A DNA stretch of 64,000 bases from Entonaema liquescens (Eukaryota > Ascomycota > Sordariomycetes > Xylariales > Xylariaceae). The position numbers and the translations under genes are program-made. The DNA is taken from the NCBI GenBank assembly GCA_902805475.1, contig CADCSX010000008.1:1116001-1180000 (forward strand), in the 5' to 3' direction. This document shows, in pieces, positions 36,922-48,406 of the stretch (the first letter of the stretch is position 1; the number at the start of each line of letters is the position of its first letter). Under the pieces are notes generated by a model. It was not told the origin of the DNA. It searched no databases and was given only the letters and a program-made list of their open reading frames with translations.

Positions 36922-37365
36922 AGCACGGATATTCGAGATTATGGGCTGTCCCAAATATTAGAGTTGGAACACCCCTCGTTTCGCGGTATAGCGAAATTAA
37001 TATGCTCATTGCTGTGAGCGGAAAGGAGCTATGACTAAAGGACCCTGTCATAGACCTCAAGAGTATGGCGGGGGCGGGGTTAGCTGAAATAGGGGTTGGG
37101 ATATTATTATAACCCTAATATAGAAATATAATGGATAGAATGGTGTTTTGTCCAGCGTTATAAGCAGATATGTATTAATTCAATATACTCTTTGTGTCGC
37201 GACGCGTCGGAATGAATATGTGGCTTCGTCTTAATATAATACTAGCCTATATATTCGCCTTCTGTGCAAGTCTTGTTAGTAAATATTTGTTCATTAGGAG
37301 ATAATATTCTTTGATATAACGTCGCCGTTTGCGCCCACCGGTTCTGCTGAAGAGACACTTCGAAG
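36922..37365. other. Intergenic, nothing recognised
   Basis: A 444-base spacer, AT-leaning around 37100-37250. No gene seen. Confidence 0.45.
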
Positions 37366-38305
37366 ATGCAATCCGATAAGTTGCTTGAGGAGGCCGAGTA
37401 TGGCAAACTCCCATTCGATATTTTCGTCTGTGTAAGCACCCAAATCAACGCATACCATGGGCGAAATAAGAAAGCTACAGTATCAGCTAATATGTGATCT
37501 TGCAGGAGAAATGGGATTATTCTAGAACGCTCGAGGAAGATCAAGGGCAATGGAATGTTCTGGCGCGGGAGTGGCTAGACTTGGATGCCCATGGACGCCA
37601 CGTATGGATCCTACAAACATATTAGCGAGGCTTTATGTCTCACTCATGTTGCAGCCCTATCATATATTGAGCCACTTGAGTGAAACAATACCCACAGCCG
37701 CCCAGATAGAGCACGTCTTATTCCCTCGCCAAACGTTGGGCGAGAGGAATCTCTCCGTACGGACTCACCTCGGGAGATACGCGCCTGTCTGGCTACGTAC
37801 ATGTTACTCCTCTGATCTAGCGCATAGATACGCCGACTGGGTCACAGGAGACCTAGAACAGTTATTGGGCCATTGGAGCCAGATCCTGGATGACGAGGTC
37901 CTCTACGCATCTTGTGCGAGTGACTGGTCACGCGTTCTGCTACGGGTTCCCGCTATAGCCGACACCGTGCGGTACGTTTACGAGACAGATTATATAATTC
38001 AGGAAAACGAGGAAGACTACCAGCCTCCCGGCCGAGGCGAAGAATATAAGATGGCTGTATATGAAGCCAAGCGAAAAGAAAAGACGATGCTTTTCCTGAT
38101 CGACGAACAGGCTCTGCGGACCGGACTCATCAAAATCTTATGGCTAGACATACACGGGAATTGTGTGTGGGAGAACCGGCTAGATCCGCATAAGTTGTTA
38201 GAGTTCCATGGTCGAATGTTCGATGGCGGCTCATTGGCGGATCTCTATGATGACTGTGAGGATATCGATATGTATAAACCTGGCGCGGTGCTTGAGGTTA
38301 ATTGA
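37366..38305 (+). CDS. Hypothetical protein, one frameshift
   Basis: I do not recognise the family. Exon 1 is 37366-37431 (MQSDKLLEEAEYGKLPFDIF) with donor GTAAGC; exon 2 begins at 37506 after TTGCAG. Exon 2 reads EKWDYSRTLEEDQGQWNVLA and soon hits a stop, while the neighbouring frame from about 37610 stays open to 38305 (ILARLYVSLML... to PGAVLEVN). One more A in the AAA at 37615-37617 would join them as WILQNILARLY, giving about 288 aa. The sequence is rich in Trp, Asp and Glu, with no signal peptide or membrane span. Alternatively translation starts at an internal ATG in the second frame (37608), giving a shorter protein. Confidence 0.5.
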
Positions 38306-38916
38306 AGATTGTGGGTCTTATAAAACAAGTATAACATTTGATAAGCTCCCTGAATTCCATAGATTTATGATGCATCATGAATAATTACGTGAATTTGAGC
38401 AAGACTTGAGATGACACTACAACTTAAATTTTAGTGGATCGTTTTCGTTGACCATCAAGGTGGTCTTAACTTCCCCCTTTTCAATCCGTTCTGACATCTT
38501 AGGTACGACTTGTGTAACGGCCATCCTAGAAGGAGCCACCGTTACTAATAACAATTAGACCTTCCTATATTTGCAGGATAGAAAGACGGTAAGAAGAGGG
38601 ATGTAGATGCCCGAAACATTCTCATTGGTATAGACGCTATAGTGTTTATACAGGTGCTACGAGCCCCACAACAGCTACATATATAATCCAAACCCCTACA
38701 AGTGCCCCTCACTCAATGACGTTATGACTCCGTTTGTTGCTGCAGGTACAAATGAAGCTGAAGCTTTACTACGCTCATCACTTATTAGGGAAGTCATGGC
38801 GAATAAATCACAATCATACATTTCCTTCTTCCAACTATTTTTGCCAACTTGAAATTCGCCATCTTCTAATACAACACATTAAATCAAATTCGCAAGTGTA
38901 ACAGTCAGCCATCATC
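38306..38916. other. Intergenic, nothing recognised
   Basis: A 611-base gap; presumably holds the promoter of the SRPBCC gene. A CT/CA-rich stretch precedes its start. Confidence 0.45.
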
Positions 38917-39550
38917 ATGTCAATCCCCACCTCCACATCCGTCGTTGAGTCCGCTGTCATCAAGGCGCCTCTTAGTCATGTCTGGCATCATATCAAGCGT
39001 TAGTTCAATACCCTAGCTCTTGGTTGGCTACGATCACATACCTAACAGAATCTCCTCATAGTCCAGGATTTCAGCAATTTCTGGTCTGCTCTCAAGTCGA
39101 GCCAGTACGTCAAGGGCACCAGCGATGAGACCGATGTTGTGAAGTGGACTTTCAAAGATGGCACAGAGCTCGAAGTGAAGCAAGAGGAGCACAGCGTAAG
39201 GTTTTTTTCAATCCGACTCGTAGCTAGTTGCTAATGATACCTAAAGACCATCAACCACTACATCACTTATAGCGTCATCGCCGCCAAGCCCGAGCTTACC
39301 TACTCCTCAGTTCTCTCTACCATCCGCTGCTACGCTGTCACTTCGGGCGAGTTGGAGGGAAGTACCTTCGTGGAGTGGACCGGAAACTTCTCTAGCGATG
39401 CTGATGCGGGTACGTATTGTCTTCTACAATGTCACCATAGTTTTGGAGCGAGAACAAGCTGACAAGATTATGGTAGGTGTTATCCAGGACGCAAAGTTCA
39501 AGCGTCGCGACGCTCTAGCCGACTTGGCTAAAGCCGCGACGAAAAAATAG
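38917..39550 (+). CDS. SRPBCC (Bet v1/START-like) protein
   Basis: Four exons: 38917-38998, 39062-39195, 39247-39409, 39477-39550; 150 aa. The order fits the helix-grip fold of the polyketide-cyclase/Bet v1 superfamily, small cytosolic proteins that hold hydrophobic ligands. It opens with SAVIKAPLSHVWHHI (strand and first helix) and LQDFSNFWSAL. The long strand SSVLSTIRCYAVTSGELEGS and STFVEWTGNFSSDAD follow, then a C-terminal helix GVIQDAKFKRRDALADLAKA. All four exons join in phase. Ligand unknown. Confidence 0.8.
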
Positions 39551-40487
39551 GCTACCTATCAATTGAGGCTACCAGCAGCAGGTGGCCTTTTGGCGAGGTC
39601 TAGATTGAAGGTTAAAGAATAACTAATTTTTGTGGTTATCGCCGTACGAGTATGTGGCCATAGCGGAAAAGGGCCCAATGCGCAACAAAACATTAGCAGC
39701 AGTTGGAGATAATGAAGACTTATAATGAACAACCCGTAACACTTCTTTGAACGTGCGTTGAATTACCCCTGTATTCATACATTAACCCGATCTACGATGA
39801 GACATTTAGAACAAAAGATGCTTTCGATATATGTAACTATCTACTAATGAGCCCCTGTGACTTGGTAGTTTACCTAGGATTTCTTGCGGAAGTGTGAATT
39901 TATTGATACCAGCTCCGTAACACATCTGCTTCGGGAACATCGCGCCACCTACGCAATGATACGATGGATTGTACCTATTTTATAGGAGGATATATCTCTT
40001 ATGAAGAGTCGCTTGGGACTTAGGTATATACCTACATTTCTTCCACTTAAAACTACTCGTATCCGCCATGAGCCTAACTTATCCACCCTGAGGTACATTA
40101 TGGTCTATTGCTATCCATGACATTATCCAGGTATACAATTTCTTTATACGTAACTTCAATGGTCTTCTAGTTTCTACTTACTGCAATGTCCCTTTATAGA
40201 CATAGTCGATATTCACTAACTCTAACTGTGTTGCAACACAATTAAACTCAGATTTTGTGAATAAGATGATATAACACATTCCTGTCCCGCCCATTGTTAG
40301 CTCTCATAGAAATGTTGCCATATCTTTCGAAGACATATATTATCAGGTTCTTGGTTTAATCATTTTAGAGTGATAAGTTTACCGTAGGAAGGAAGATATA
40401 ACCCTTATAAAAGAACCCCCTATCAGCAGCGGTTGTAATTAAGAAGAGAAACCTACTATTTCTAAAACCAACACATACTTGGGTACA
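39551..40487. other. Intergenic, nothing recognised
   Basis: A 937-base AT-leaning spacer with no supported frame. Confidence 0.45.
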
Positions 40488-41492
40488 ATGTCGACTTCTA
40501 AAGCTTTGGGGGAACCTAATCAACCAATATTCACAAAAGAGGACCTTCTTAACATAGAAATCGAATTGGAAAAAGCTGGTCAGTATATCGAGTACAAGAC
40601 GCGCGGTGGATTGTGCTATAAAAAGTTCAACCCTCTTCCTGGTCAGAGTCTGGAGGAGACACAAGATGACTCTCTTGTAACACGAAATGTCATTGATTTT
40701 GGAGATGAGAGATCACTTGAATACGCCATCTCAACAGGGCGGGAGCAACTATACACACCTTTGGCAGTTATAACAAGACCATTTCGTGGGCCGAATCTGA
40801 CCCTTCCCGAAGCGTTGGAGCAGATGGCTACTCAAGTGGCAAGTTGGGAGTCAACTGAAATGTGTAGAAGCCTATTCGAAACATTGCAAAAGATATTACC
40901 GTCTAATATCGACAAAATCATCGCATTTGGCCTGGGAACAATTGGTAACCTCGATCTACACAGTCCGCATAGAATAGCTGATGTTCAAAATTATAGGGAG
41001 CACGCGTATGTGTTAACTGTAGCTAGGGCCTTGAATGAAAGAAACGGCCCTAACGGGAAGAAAGTGGCCGTCTATCTTCAAGACCCTGGTTATACGACCA
41101 TATGCAAAGAGGTCCTTGCTGGCACATACGGGTTCCAAATTATCGATGGATTTGGTGCCCTCGGCTTCACAATGGTTGATGAGAACACTGTTGTCATGTG
41201 CCATCATCCCAACTTCCCGCTGCGGGAGATAATCGCGGACATCGCCCGACCAGCCGCTATGTGCTGGCCTCCCAAAAAGCGGAAGCAGGTTGACGCCATG
41301 CCCATACGACGCAGGAGGATTGCTACGGACGTTGACTCTGCTCGCACCGACGCGATGCTTCAGGAGTACAAGGAGACGCCCATCCCAGGCCTCCGCCCCA
41401 AGACGTTTATTCCTCACCAGAAGTGGAAAGTAGAATGGATGGAGGAGCCGTTCTTTGGGAGTGTATGGTATGTGCGGCGGCCTTCTGTTTGA
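40488..41492 (+). CDS. SRR1-like domain protein
   Basis: Intact single-exon gene, 334 aa, starting at the ATG at 40488. The SRR1-like domain lies about residues 140-255: IIAFGLGTIGN, then a YREHAYVL helix, YLQDPGYTTICKEVL, a GFQIIDGFGALGF strand, ENTVVMCHHPNFPL and LREIIADIARP. The family is named after plant SRR1; in fungi these proteins are mostly uncharacterised. A basic PPKKRKQ motif after the domain could act as a nuclear signal. The N-terminal 120 residues have no motif that I know. Confidence 0.82.
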   Translation: MSTSKALGEPNQPIFTKEDLLNIEIELEKAGQYIEYKTRGGLCYKKFNPLPGQSLEETQDDSLVTRNVIDFGDERSLEYAISTGREQLYTPLAVITRPFRGPNLTLPEALEQMATQVASWESTEMCRSLFETLQKILPSNIDKIIAFGLGTIGNLDLHSPHRIADVQNYREHAYVLTVARALNERNGPNGKKVAVYLQDPGYTTICKEVLAGTYGFQIIDGFGALGFTMVDENTVVMCHHPNFPLREIIADIARPAAMCWPPKKRKQVDAMPIRRRRIATDVDSARTDAMLQEYKETPIPGLRPKTFIPHQKWKVEWMEEPFFGSVWYVRRPSV

Positions 41493-42532
41493 AAAGGGAG
41501 TGGATGCTCCACACCAAACTAATAGATAAAAATAATACACGGAAGTCAGATGTGAACTTGAAGATCCTATGCATCGCCACAGTGATCTTGCTAAGCCCTT
41601 GTACAATTATTTGCGTACGTCTTGTTTTGATTCAAGTTCTGAGAGCACCGTATGCAAGGATCGTGGCGTTTGGCTCCATTAGAGTAACATTCATCCATTA
41701 GGTATAAGCATTTCATCGATGCTGTCAGGAGTCTCACTTGAGACCCCTTAGAACAAAAAAGGTGTTTAGTATGTATAACTCTTGCTTTAGAACTATCTCA
41801 GCTAGAGTTCCTTGCGGAACAACGAAGTTGTTGCCTCACCTCATGCTCCACCTCGTGACATATTGTAACTCGAAAGGGCACTGCGCCCCTGATGTCACTG
41901 ACCTGACGTATTGCAGATACAAGAGATACATGAGGTACATACCTGGGTATCCAAGTAGCACGGCATAGTATACGTAAGTGTACTAATTATGAAGGCTTAT
42001 GGGTGCATTGTGTAGCCACGATTTGGATCATGTAACGTCCGCCCCTATCAAGCTGGCAACTAGACAGTCCCGTGGCTTAAGGTCATACCTATTTTCAAAC
42101 AATACGAAGACATAAAGAGTTTCATTTGCGGATGGTGGTACGGATATGTTTGATCCTTCTGTAGACTATAAACAGGACTGTTGGCTACGGGTTCGGGTTA
42201 CTGAGGGGCTGACTCGTGACACCCAACAGTGCAGTATGGGTAGTTCCTAGTGCTATCATTCGATATGGGATTCTGCGAATAATGAGCTAAGATGGGAAAA
42301 TCGTTGATATGTGGGATATCCATCTTGTTGTTCTCTAGGGGGTAGTCCGCATAGGTTATTCTGGCTAAGCCGGCTCTAGGAATACATCAACCACTCTTTA
42401 CATGTCTAAGATATGCTACTTAAATAGAAGCACTTTCCCCATATCTACTACGTTGGCCCCTAAGGCATATTTGTCTTAGATGCAATTATTATAATAACAA
42501 ACTTTACTTATTTGACCAGCTCATGTAAAAAT
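41493..42532. other. 1-kb intergenic, nothing recognised
   Basis: Short frames only. The gap separates the SRR1-like gene from the P450 and marks the start of the oxidoreductase-rich segment. Confidence 0.45.
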
Positions 42533-44374
42533 ATGTTACAAGAGCTCTTCCAACTCTTGCCGTCTTTTACGACTCATGGACTCATCTTAGTAGGCATACT
42601 CGTGCTATGGCACTTCTTGAACTTTACTATTAAACCATTGATGAGGCCTTCCGACCCAAAGGAACTTCCTTATTGGATTCCCTGTACGTCATTTGCAATT
42701 CGAGAACTTGTATAGCACTTCAGCTATTAATGAGACATTAGACCTTGGTAGTGTCTATGTGGCATCACCGAAACTTTCTAGAAAGAGCTAATGAATATCA
42801 GGTCATGCCTTTAGTTTCTTCAGGGGTTCAGATAAACTCATAGAGCGTGGCTTGTAAGTTCTACATACATACAAGATAGTAATGCACCTAATAAGACCTA
42901 GAGACTATACGGGTCGCACTCATGAGCCTTTCTCTCTTTATATACTCGGAAGAAAATTCTACGTTATCACGGCACCGGCAGACGTGACTGTAGCCTTTCG
43001 AGACACCGTCAACTTGAGCTTTGATGACAATCTGGCTGAGCTATTGAAAATTTTCGGAGTAAAGCAGAAAGCCTTCGATCGCGCCTGGCATAAACCGAAA
43101 CCCGGGGATTGGTGCTATATCCCAAATAACCCAATCAATCCTAACCAGCTTGATCTCATCCATTTTGTTGAAGAAACCTTTAAGAAACAACTTCTACCAG
43201 GCGAGCATATGGATGAAATGTCCATGTCATCCACCAACTCTCTACTTGAATCTCTCCAGTGGGATAATCTAGATTTCTGCACCAATCAACAATACGAAAA
43301 GGGTCTGTGGTGCGGTGAAGGATGCAATGGGGTATTAAAACCATCGCATCGACAAGTATCCCTTTATTCTCTTTGCAGATTTTTCATTGTGGAAGCTACC
43401 ACTCACTGCATGTTCGGTCGACACCTACACGATATAGATCCCAACATCATAAATTACATTCTTGAGTTCAACGACAATGCGTGGATGGTGGTATACGGTT
43501 ATCCGGACCTGTTCGGGAATCCCGCCTCTGGGCCACGTAAGCGCTTAATGTCGGTTTTATCCAAATTTTTGCAACTGCCAGAAGACCAGAGACAGGAAGC
43601 TTCTTGGGCAGTCAAGAACATTGTTGCGGCTATGGATATTGTTGGGATCGATATAGACTCACGAGCGTCAATGATGCTAATGAGTTATTGGGCGTAAGAA
43701 AACCCCTGTGTGATGCCTTGGCTTACTACTGATACATCCTCTTCAGTGCTGCTTCGAATGAGTACAATACAGCTTTCTGGCTTCTATCTTATTTGCTGTA
43801 CGATGAGTCGCTTCTCCGACGAGTGAAGAACGAAACCGAAGCTTGCTGGCGATCTGGGGAGTTTAAAGCCAAAGATATCAGTGCAAAATGTCCCAGCTTA
43901 GACGCGATTCTCAATGAAACCTTTCGCATTCACAATGGTGCAGGGGCTCTTCGTATCGTAAAGAATGAGACGTTAATAGGAGGAAAGTTATTTCGGCCCG
44001 GAAATCGTCTCTTCATTCCATTTCGCCAGCTTCATACCAACAGAGACGTCTGGGGGCCTACTGTTGGAGAATTCAACCCGACGCGGTTTCTAGACAAGAA
44101 GAGCTTGGCTCGCCACCCATCCTTTCGACCTTTTGGGGGAGGGGCAACACTCTGCCCCGGCAGAAAACTAGCTAGAGAACAGGTGTTTGGATTCATTGCT
44201 ATCCTTCTTCATCGCTTTGATCTGAAACTGGCGTGTGTGGCCGGTGAGAAACCAATGTTCCCCCGCTTGAACGATAAGACACCTTCGCTTGGTGTCAGCG
44301 GACCAATTGGGGACATGGATGTTACTATTCATATGACCATGGCTAAGAGTGAGAATGTGAATAGAAGTAACTGA
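42533..44374 (+). CDS. Cytochrome P450 (CYP7/CYP8-like fungal class)
   Basis: Four exons: 42533-42683, 42802-42853, 42902-43693, 43747-44374; 540 aa. A heme monooxygenase anchored in the ER by an N-terminal span (HGLILVGILVLWHF). HAFSFFRGSDKLIERG and YTGRTHEPFSLYILGRKFY match the N-terminal region of steroid-hydroxylase or prostacyclin-synthase-like fungal P450s. The I-helix reads AASNEYNTAFWLL rather than the usual AGxDTT. ETFR (389-392) is the ExxR motif, and FGGGATLCPGRKLA carries the heme ligand C468. The exon 1-2 join gives IPCHAFSFF, lacking the usual Gly before HAF, so that junction is the weakest part. Substrate unknown; steroid-like or terpenoid compounds are a guess. Confidence 0.85.
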
Positions 44375-45542
44375 GACTATAGTTATACTGCCACTCGAGA
44401 AAGGGGCTTCTTTATTAGGCGCCTGCCTACTTATATGTTTAACTAGGCCTTGGTTATGTCTGTTCTGATTGTTTTGCTAGACGACTTAGTGATAGCCCAC
44501 GTAAATCAAATTGAATATATTCTTGTTCTTGTAGTGCCAGGCAAAGATGTTGATGTTGTATTGGTCAGAATTTCCAATTTCACGAGGCAAACCAAAAGGT
44601 GAGGAAACAACTCCATTGCTTCGCAATGAACTCTAACTAGGATAGCCCTGAAACCAGAGCTATACATACTAAACAGCTTCTTTTTTCTGAGGGGGTCTTA
44701 AGCGAGACATCTGACGGTCAAGGTGTGAAGTAAATAAGCCTGCTCCCGCAGCTGGCTTTCGAGCCGAGGTTTCCTGTTTCGGGGTTATGGGTTTAAGGGG
44801 CTCGTAAGTCACATTTCCCATAACTTCAACTTCGTTGTTGATATTAACTTCCTTCGAGTCCCCTTAGGAATTCTCTAGTTAAAATTCCACATCTTTGATC
44901 CCTGGTTTTCCAAATTTTTAAATCTTTTGCGCCTTTGGCCTTCGCAACATTCTTAGCTTTTGCAGTTTTCGCGTCGACTTCTCCGACAGACTTACCATCC
45001 ATGGCCTTAATGCCCTGAAAGGTAACTATTATGTACCTACTGAAGTACAACTACTCCTGTAATATGATGGACCTTTCCAGTAATGTCAGAATATATCCTA
45101 ATATTTTAGTAAGCTTAATTTCTCAACATTGCTATCTATAGATCACTATTCGCGTCCCTGCTTTTCTTTGAGCAACCACTGATTTATGTAATTAATTAAG
45201 TGACTATTCAATGCTTAATTATTCGGAAGATTAGTGGTTTGTGACCCCCTTTCATAGAAAATATGAATTTTTAGAATATTATAAAATGCTCTGAGCCGAT
45301 AGGTACAAGCTCGTTTTTCTTACGATTTGATTAAGTCAAATAAATAGGTAAGGTAGTTTATACTTTTAAGCTAATTCAAGACCTAGGTTCGACCAATCAA
45401 GTAAGTCGAGTGCATTCAATCTGTCCGGCCTGATTAGAAACACTAGTGAGAATACTAACGATATATTACCTACGTTCAGTACATTTCCTTTTCGCATTCA
45501 TGGAAACGTCAGATTTCTCATAAGTCTCATCGAAGGTATCTA
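44375..45542. other. 1.2-kb intergenic, nothing recognised
   Basis: Contains only short frames, including a Lys/Ala-rich 68-codon minus frame (44844-45050) without known motifs. A thin AT-rich patch lies near 45090-45370. Confidence 0.45.
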
Positions 45543-46202
45543 TTAGGTATTTAGTCGGTGTCCGGCTGGCGGTATGTTCCTCATATTAACCCCATGTCCA
45601 GTTTCCGCTCTGTCCACGGAGTATAGGACCTGGAGAGCGTCTAGAACAAAGAGAATATAAATCCCTATCCTCGTAGTTCTGTCCATACGAAGGCTAATAA
45701 CTATTTCAAGAGCAGCCCATATAATAAGAGAAAGCAAGAAGTAGCAAAAGGCATAGATGCAGTTATACACCTCAGGCAATACTCCCATGCTCCAAAAGAT
45801 GAGGCGTTCCCTGCTAGAGTGACCTAGAAGGTAGATGCCCCATTCTACAATGCCTCTATTAGTAGAAGAGCGAGGCCTCATATCTAAATAATATGCTCGA
45901 GCAGCAGACGAATAGTATAATATAACTGCGAGAGAGAACAAAGTTATGTACCGTGGCAGAGATATATTTGCATCCCAAAAGGGTATTGGGATCAAAGCCA
46001 CCAGTTCACTCCATTTCGCGATTCCGAGTAAAATGCTAGACCATAGCCAGCGGAGAAGGGACTTAACAAAAGGGGGGAAACGCTGGCGTAGGAACAGCAC
46101 CACAAAGGCTACCTGGATAATATCCCATACACGGCTAGCCACATTCAAGAAGGTCTCATTTAAAACAGGACGATTATTAAGGAGGCGATTTGCGGGATCC
46201 AT
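45543..46202 (-). CDS. Hypothetical multi-pass membrane protein
   Basis: Intact 219-aa frame without introns. Five hydrophobic segments are visible: about 26-40 (IIQVAFVVLFLR), 48-75 (WLWSSILLGIAKW, LVALIPIPFW), 86-103 (LFSLAVILYYSSA), 145-170 (YAFCYFLLSLIIWAALEIVI) and 178-196 (IGIYILFVLDALQVLYS). I know no family. The long clean frame and even spread of spans support a real gene. Position between two P450 genes could mean a role in the same pathway, but nothing in the protein shows it. Confidence 0.55.
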   Translation of the reverse strand: MDPANRLLNNRPVLNETFLNVASRVWDIIQVAFVVLFLRQRFPPFVKSLLRWLWSSILLGIAKWSELVALIPIPFWDANISLPRYITLFSLAVILYYSSAARAYYLDMRPRSSTNRGIVEWGIYLLGHSSRERLIFWSMGVLPEVYNCIYAFCYFLLSLIIWAALEIVISLRMDRTTRIGIYILFVLDALQVLYSVDRAETGHGVNMRNIPPAGHRLNT

Positions 46203-47023
46203 GGCGATCGGCTGAAGAAGCGGATTGGGACATGAAATAATCTGACAAAGCCGATATGTAGTTGGCTATGTCGCAAGATACGTATCAACTATATATTTAA
46301 AGGCACAATACGTGAGCATACATTGTTAGTTAACATCTAAGTAGCTTTATTACATATTAAATCACAAAGAGCTTGGTTTATGTAAAGGAAGAGTTTACAA
46401 ATGGACGTTATGATTAATGAGCAACAAGCCCGTCAATTCACCTACCGAAGTTTCTAGCGATGAGTTTCTATGCATTAGTTATCGGAAATGGCCCCCTTTC
46501 TAGATTCATAGCTAGGTACCTATGTTAGGGGGAAAGGGGCAGTAGTGCGGAATAGGTATAACTTTATGTAGCATAACATATACATATAAAGGGCGCCTCA
46601 CGCTTCAGGTACTGCTTTTGACATTCACTCTACGTATTAATTCACTCTAGGGCACATTTCTGATAACCTACCTCATCTCTTGAGAGTGACAACGTGTTTA
46701 ATTAAACCTTGGGTACGTAGTCTGAATGGCAAGGTGTATGCACGTACGTCATTAAGAAAATCATAAAGGATCTATTCCTTCCTATTCCTCACGGCTATTG
46801 AAGATGTGTAGAAGGTGGCCTCCTATTTCCACAGCAGGAGCAGGGTATACACCTAATGGCTCCTCTTCTAACAACCCAAGATACATTTAAAATAATCAAA
46901 CATATTCGTCATATATCCATTTCACAAGGGGTTCGAACAAGAGCAGCTATATATATAGTACATACCTAATATTTTGCCTTTTTTATAATACTCGTTGGTT
47001 ATCTATATAGTTTAATCACAACA
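46203..47023. other. Divergent spacer, nothing recognised
   Basis: An 821-base region upstream of both the membrane-protein gene and the dehydratase-like gene. A tatatatagtacat stretch at about 46949 may be a TATA region for the latter. Confidence 0.4.
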
Positions 47024-48238
47024 ATGAGTCTCTTTCCAGACACGAAATTCTTCCCGGCAATCTCGTGTGCCTCTCTTGGAGCTTCGATCGCCCACCCCTT
47101 AGAGGATAAGCTCATAATGGCTTCTATGAACAAATTCCAGGGTGTTGAAATATCCTTTGATGAAATTATTGAGGAGGCAAAGAGGGACTCATGGATTGAT
47201 TACGCATCTAATACAAGCTTAATCATGGCGGCAAGGCGCATTGCAGCCATGTGCCAGAAACTCGACCTTGACGTTGTAGCCTTTAGGCCAGTACAATGTT
47301 ACGAAGGTTTACGAGATCGAAAGCGATGCGATGTTATGAAACAAACACTCAGGATTCGCCTCGAAATTGCACGATCGCTTCACGCCAGAAATATTATACT
47401 AACGGCCAATCATCTTCCCTATCATGAGCTGTTATTAGATTACGTCATCGAAGATTTGCAATACTTTTATACTCGTGTGCAGAAGTACAGCCCACAGACC
47501 AAGATTGCTTATTCCTTTACCTGCTACAGCACTTTGGTCGCCAACTGGTGGACAGCATGGGAAATCGTGCAGCTATTCAACAAACCTGAGTTCGGTCTTT
47601 GCCTGAGTACTTTCCACTTGGCTAGTTCTCTGGGTGCAAGGATGAAAATCTTGGGCTCTGAGGAGCCGAAACAGGAAACTCAATACATGGATAGCCTTCG
47701 TCGATTGATCGAAGTAGTACCAGCAGACAAAATATTCCATATCCAGATTGCCGGTGCTATTCCCCTTTTACAAGCCGTAAGTGTCGGCCATCCTTGGTAC
47801 GTTATACCCCAATGTCCATCTCTCAGTTATTTCTTAGCCTCTCTTGCCAAACCAAGGACTGTTACTACTGGGAACAGGTTTTAAATCCTTCTAGAATTAT
47901 CCTATGAGTAACTTATTAACTAATGTATATTCCATAGGTACGACCCTCGTGAAACTTCCTCCTTGAGCTGGTCACGACACGGCAAGGTATTCCCATTCGA
48001 GAATATCGCAACTGATAATTCCATAGAGCTAGTGTCAGCATACATGATTACTCATATCGGCTACACGGGTTATATTACAGTGGAATGCTCCTCTAAAGCC
48101 AGTGAGAAGGAGCAGCACGTGCCAATCAGTCGTGCATATCGTGGAATGACGGCTTGGATCAAGCTTCATAGTATTCTAAGGGCCCGCGAACACCAAAAGA
48201 AACTAACACCTATCAAAGAGACACTTAGCGAAGAGTGA
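47024..48238 (+). CDS. 3-dehydroshikimate dehydratase-like protein (altered active site)
   Basis: Two exons, 47024-47796 and 47938-48238; 357 aa. A TIM-barrel protein of the xylose-isomerase-like superfamily, closest by eye to fungal 3-dehydroshikimate dehydratases of quinate breakdown. Family blocks: GVEISFDEIIEEA, IDYASNTSLIMAARRI, WWTAWEIV, FGLCLSTFHLA, KIFHIQIAG, HPWYDPRE, SLSWSRHGKVFPFE and GYITVECSS. Two positions that are normally acidic metal ligands differ: IAYSFTCYST where the family has Y-E, and LCLSTFH where it has LCLDTF. The later Glu (VECSS) remains. As I recall the family, this would weaken or abolish catalysis, so a pseudoenzyme or a changed reaction is inferred. The intron (141 nt) uses donor GTACGT inside HPW; an in-frame GTAAGT upstream would skip the conserved SVGHPW. 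Confidence 0.78.
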
Positions 48239-48406
48239 GAGCCTTCACACACATGTTAAAACCTTTCATTCAACAATCATGTTTTATAGCGATCATCATT
48301 AGCTAGCGATAGTCTCATGATTTCCCCTGATATGTACCAAGCAGCACTAGCGGCAGTAATACTCGAAAAATAGGAGATCAAGCATTTTACATTTCTTGTT
48401 CATTCA

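Noticed and set aside
47782..47937. GTAAGT at 47777 as donor of the dehydratase-like gene
   Set aside because: It would remove SVGHPW, which matches the family; the donor at 47797 keeps it and is in phase.
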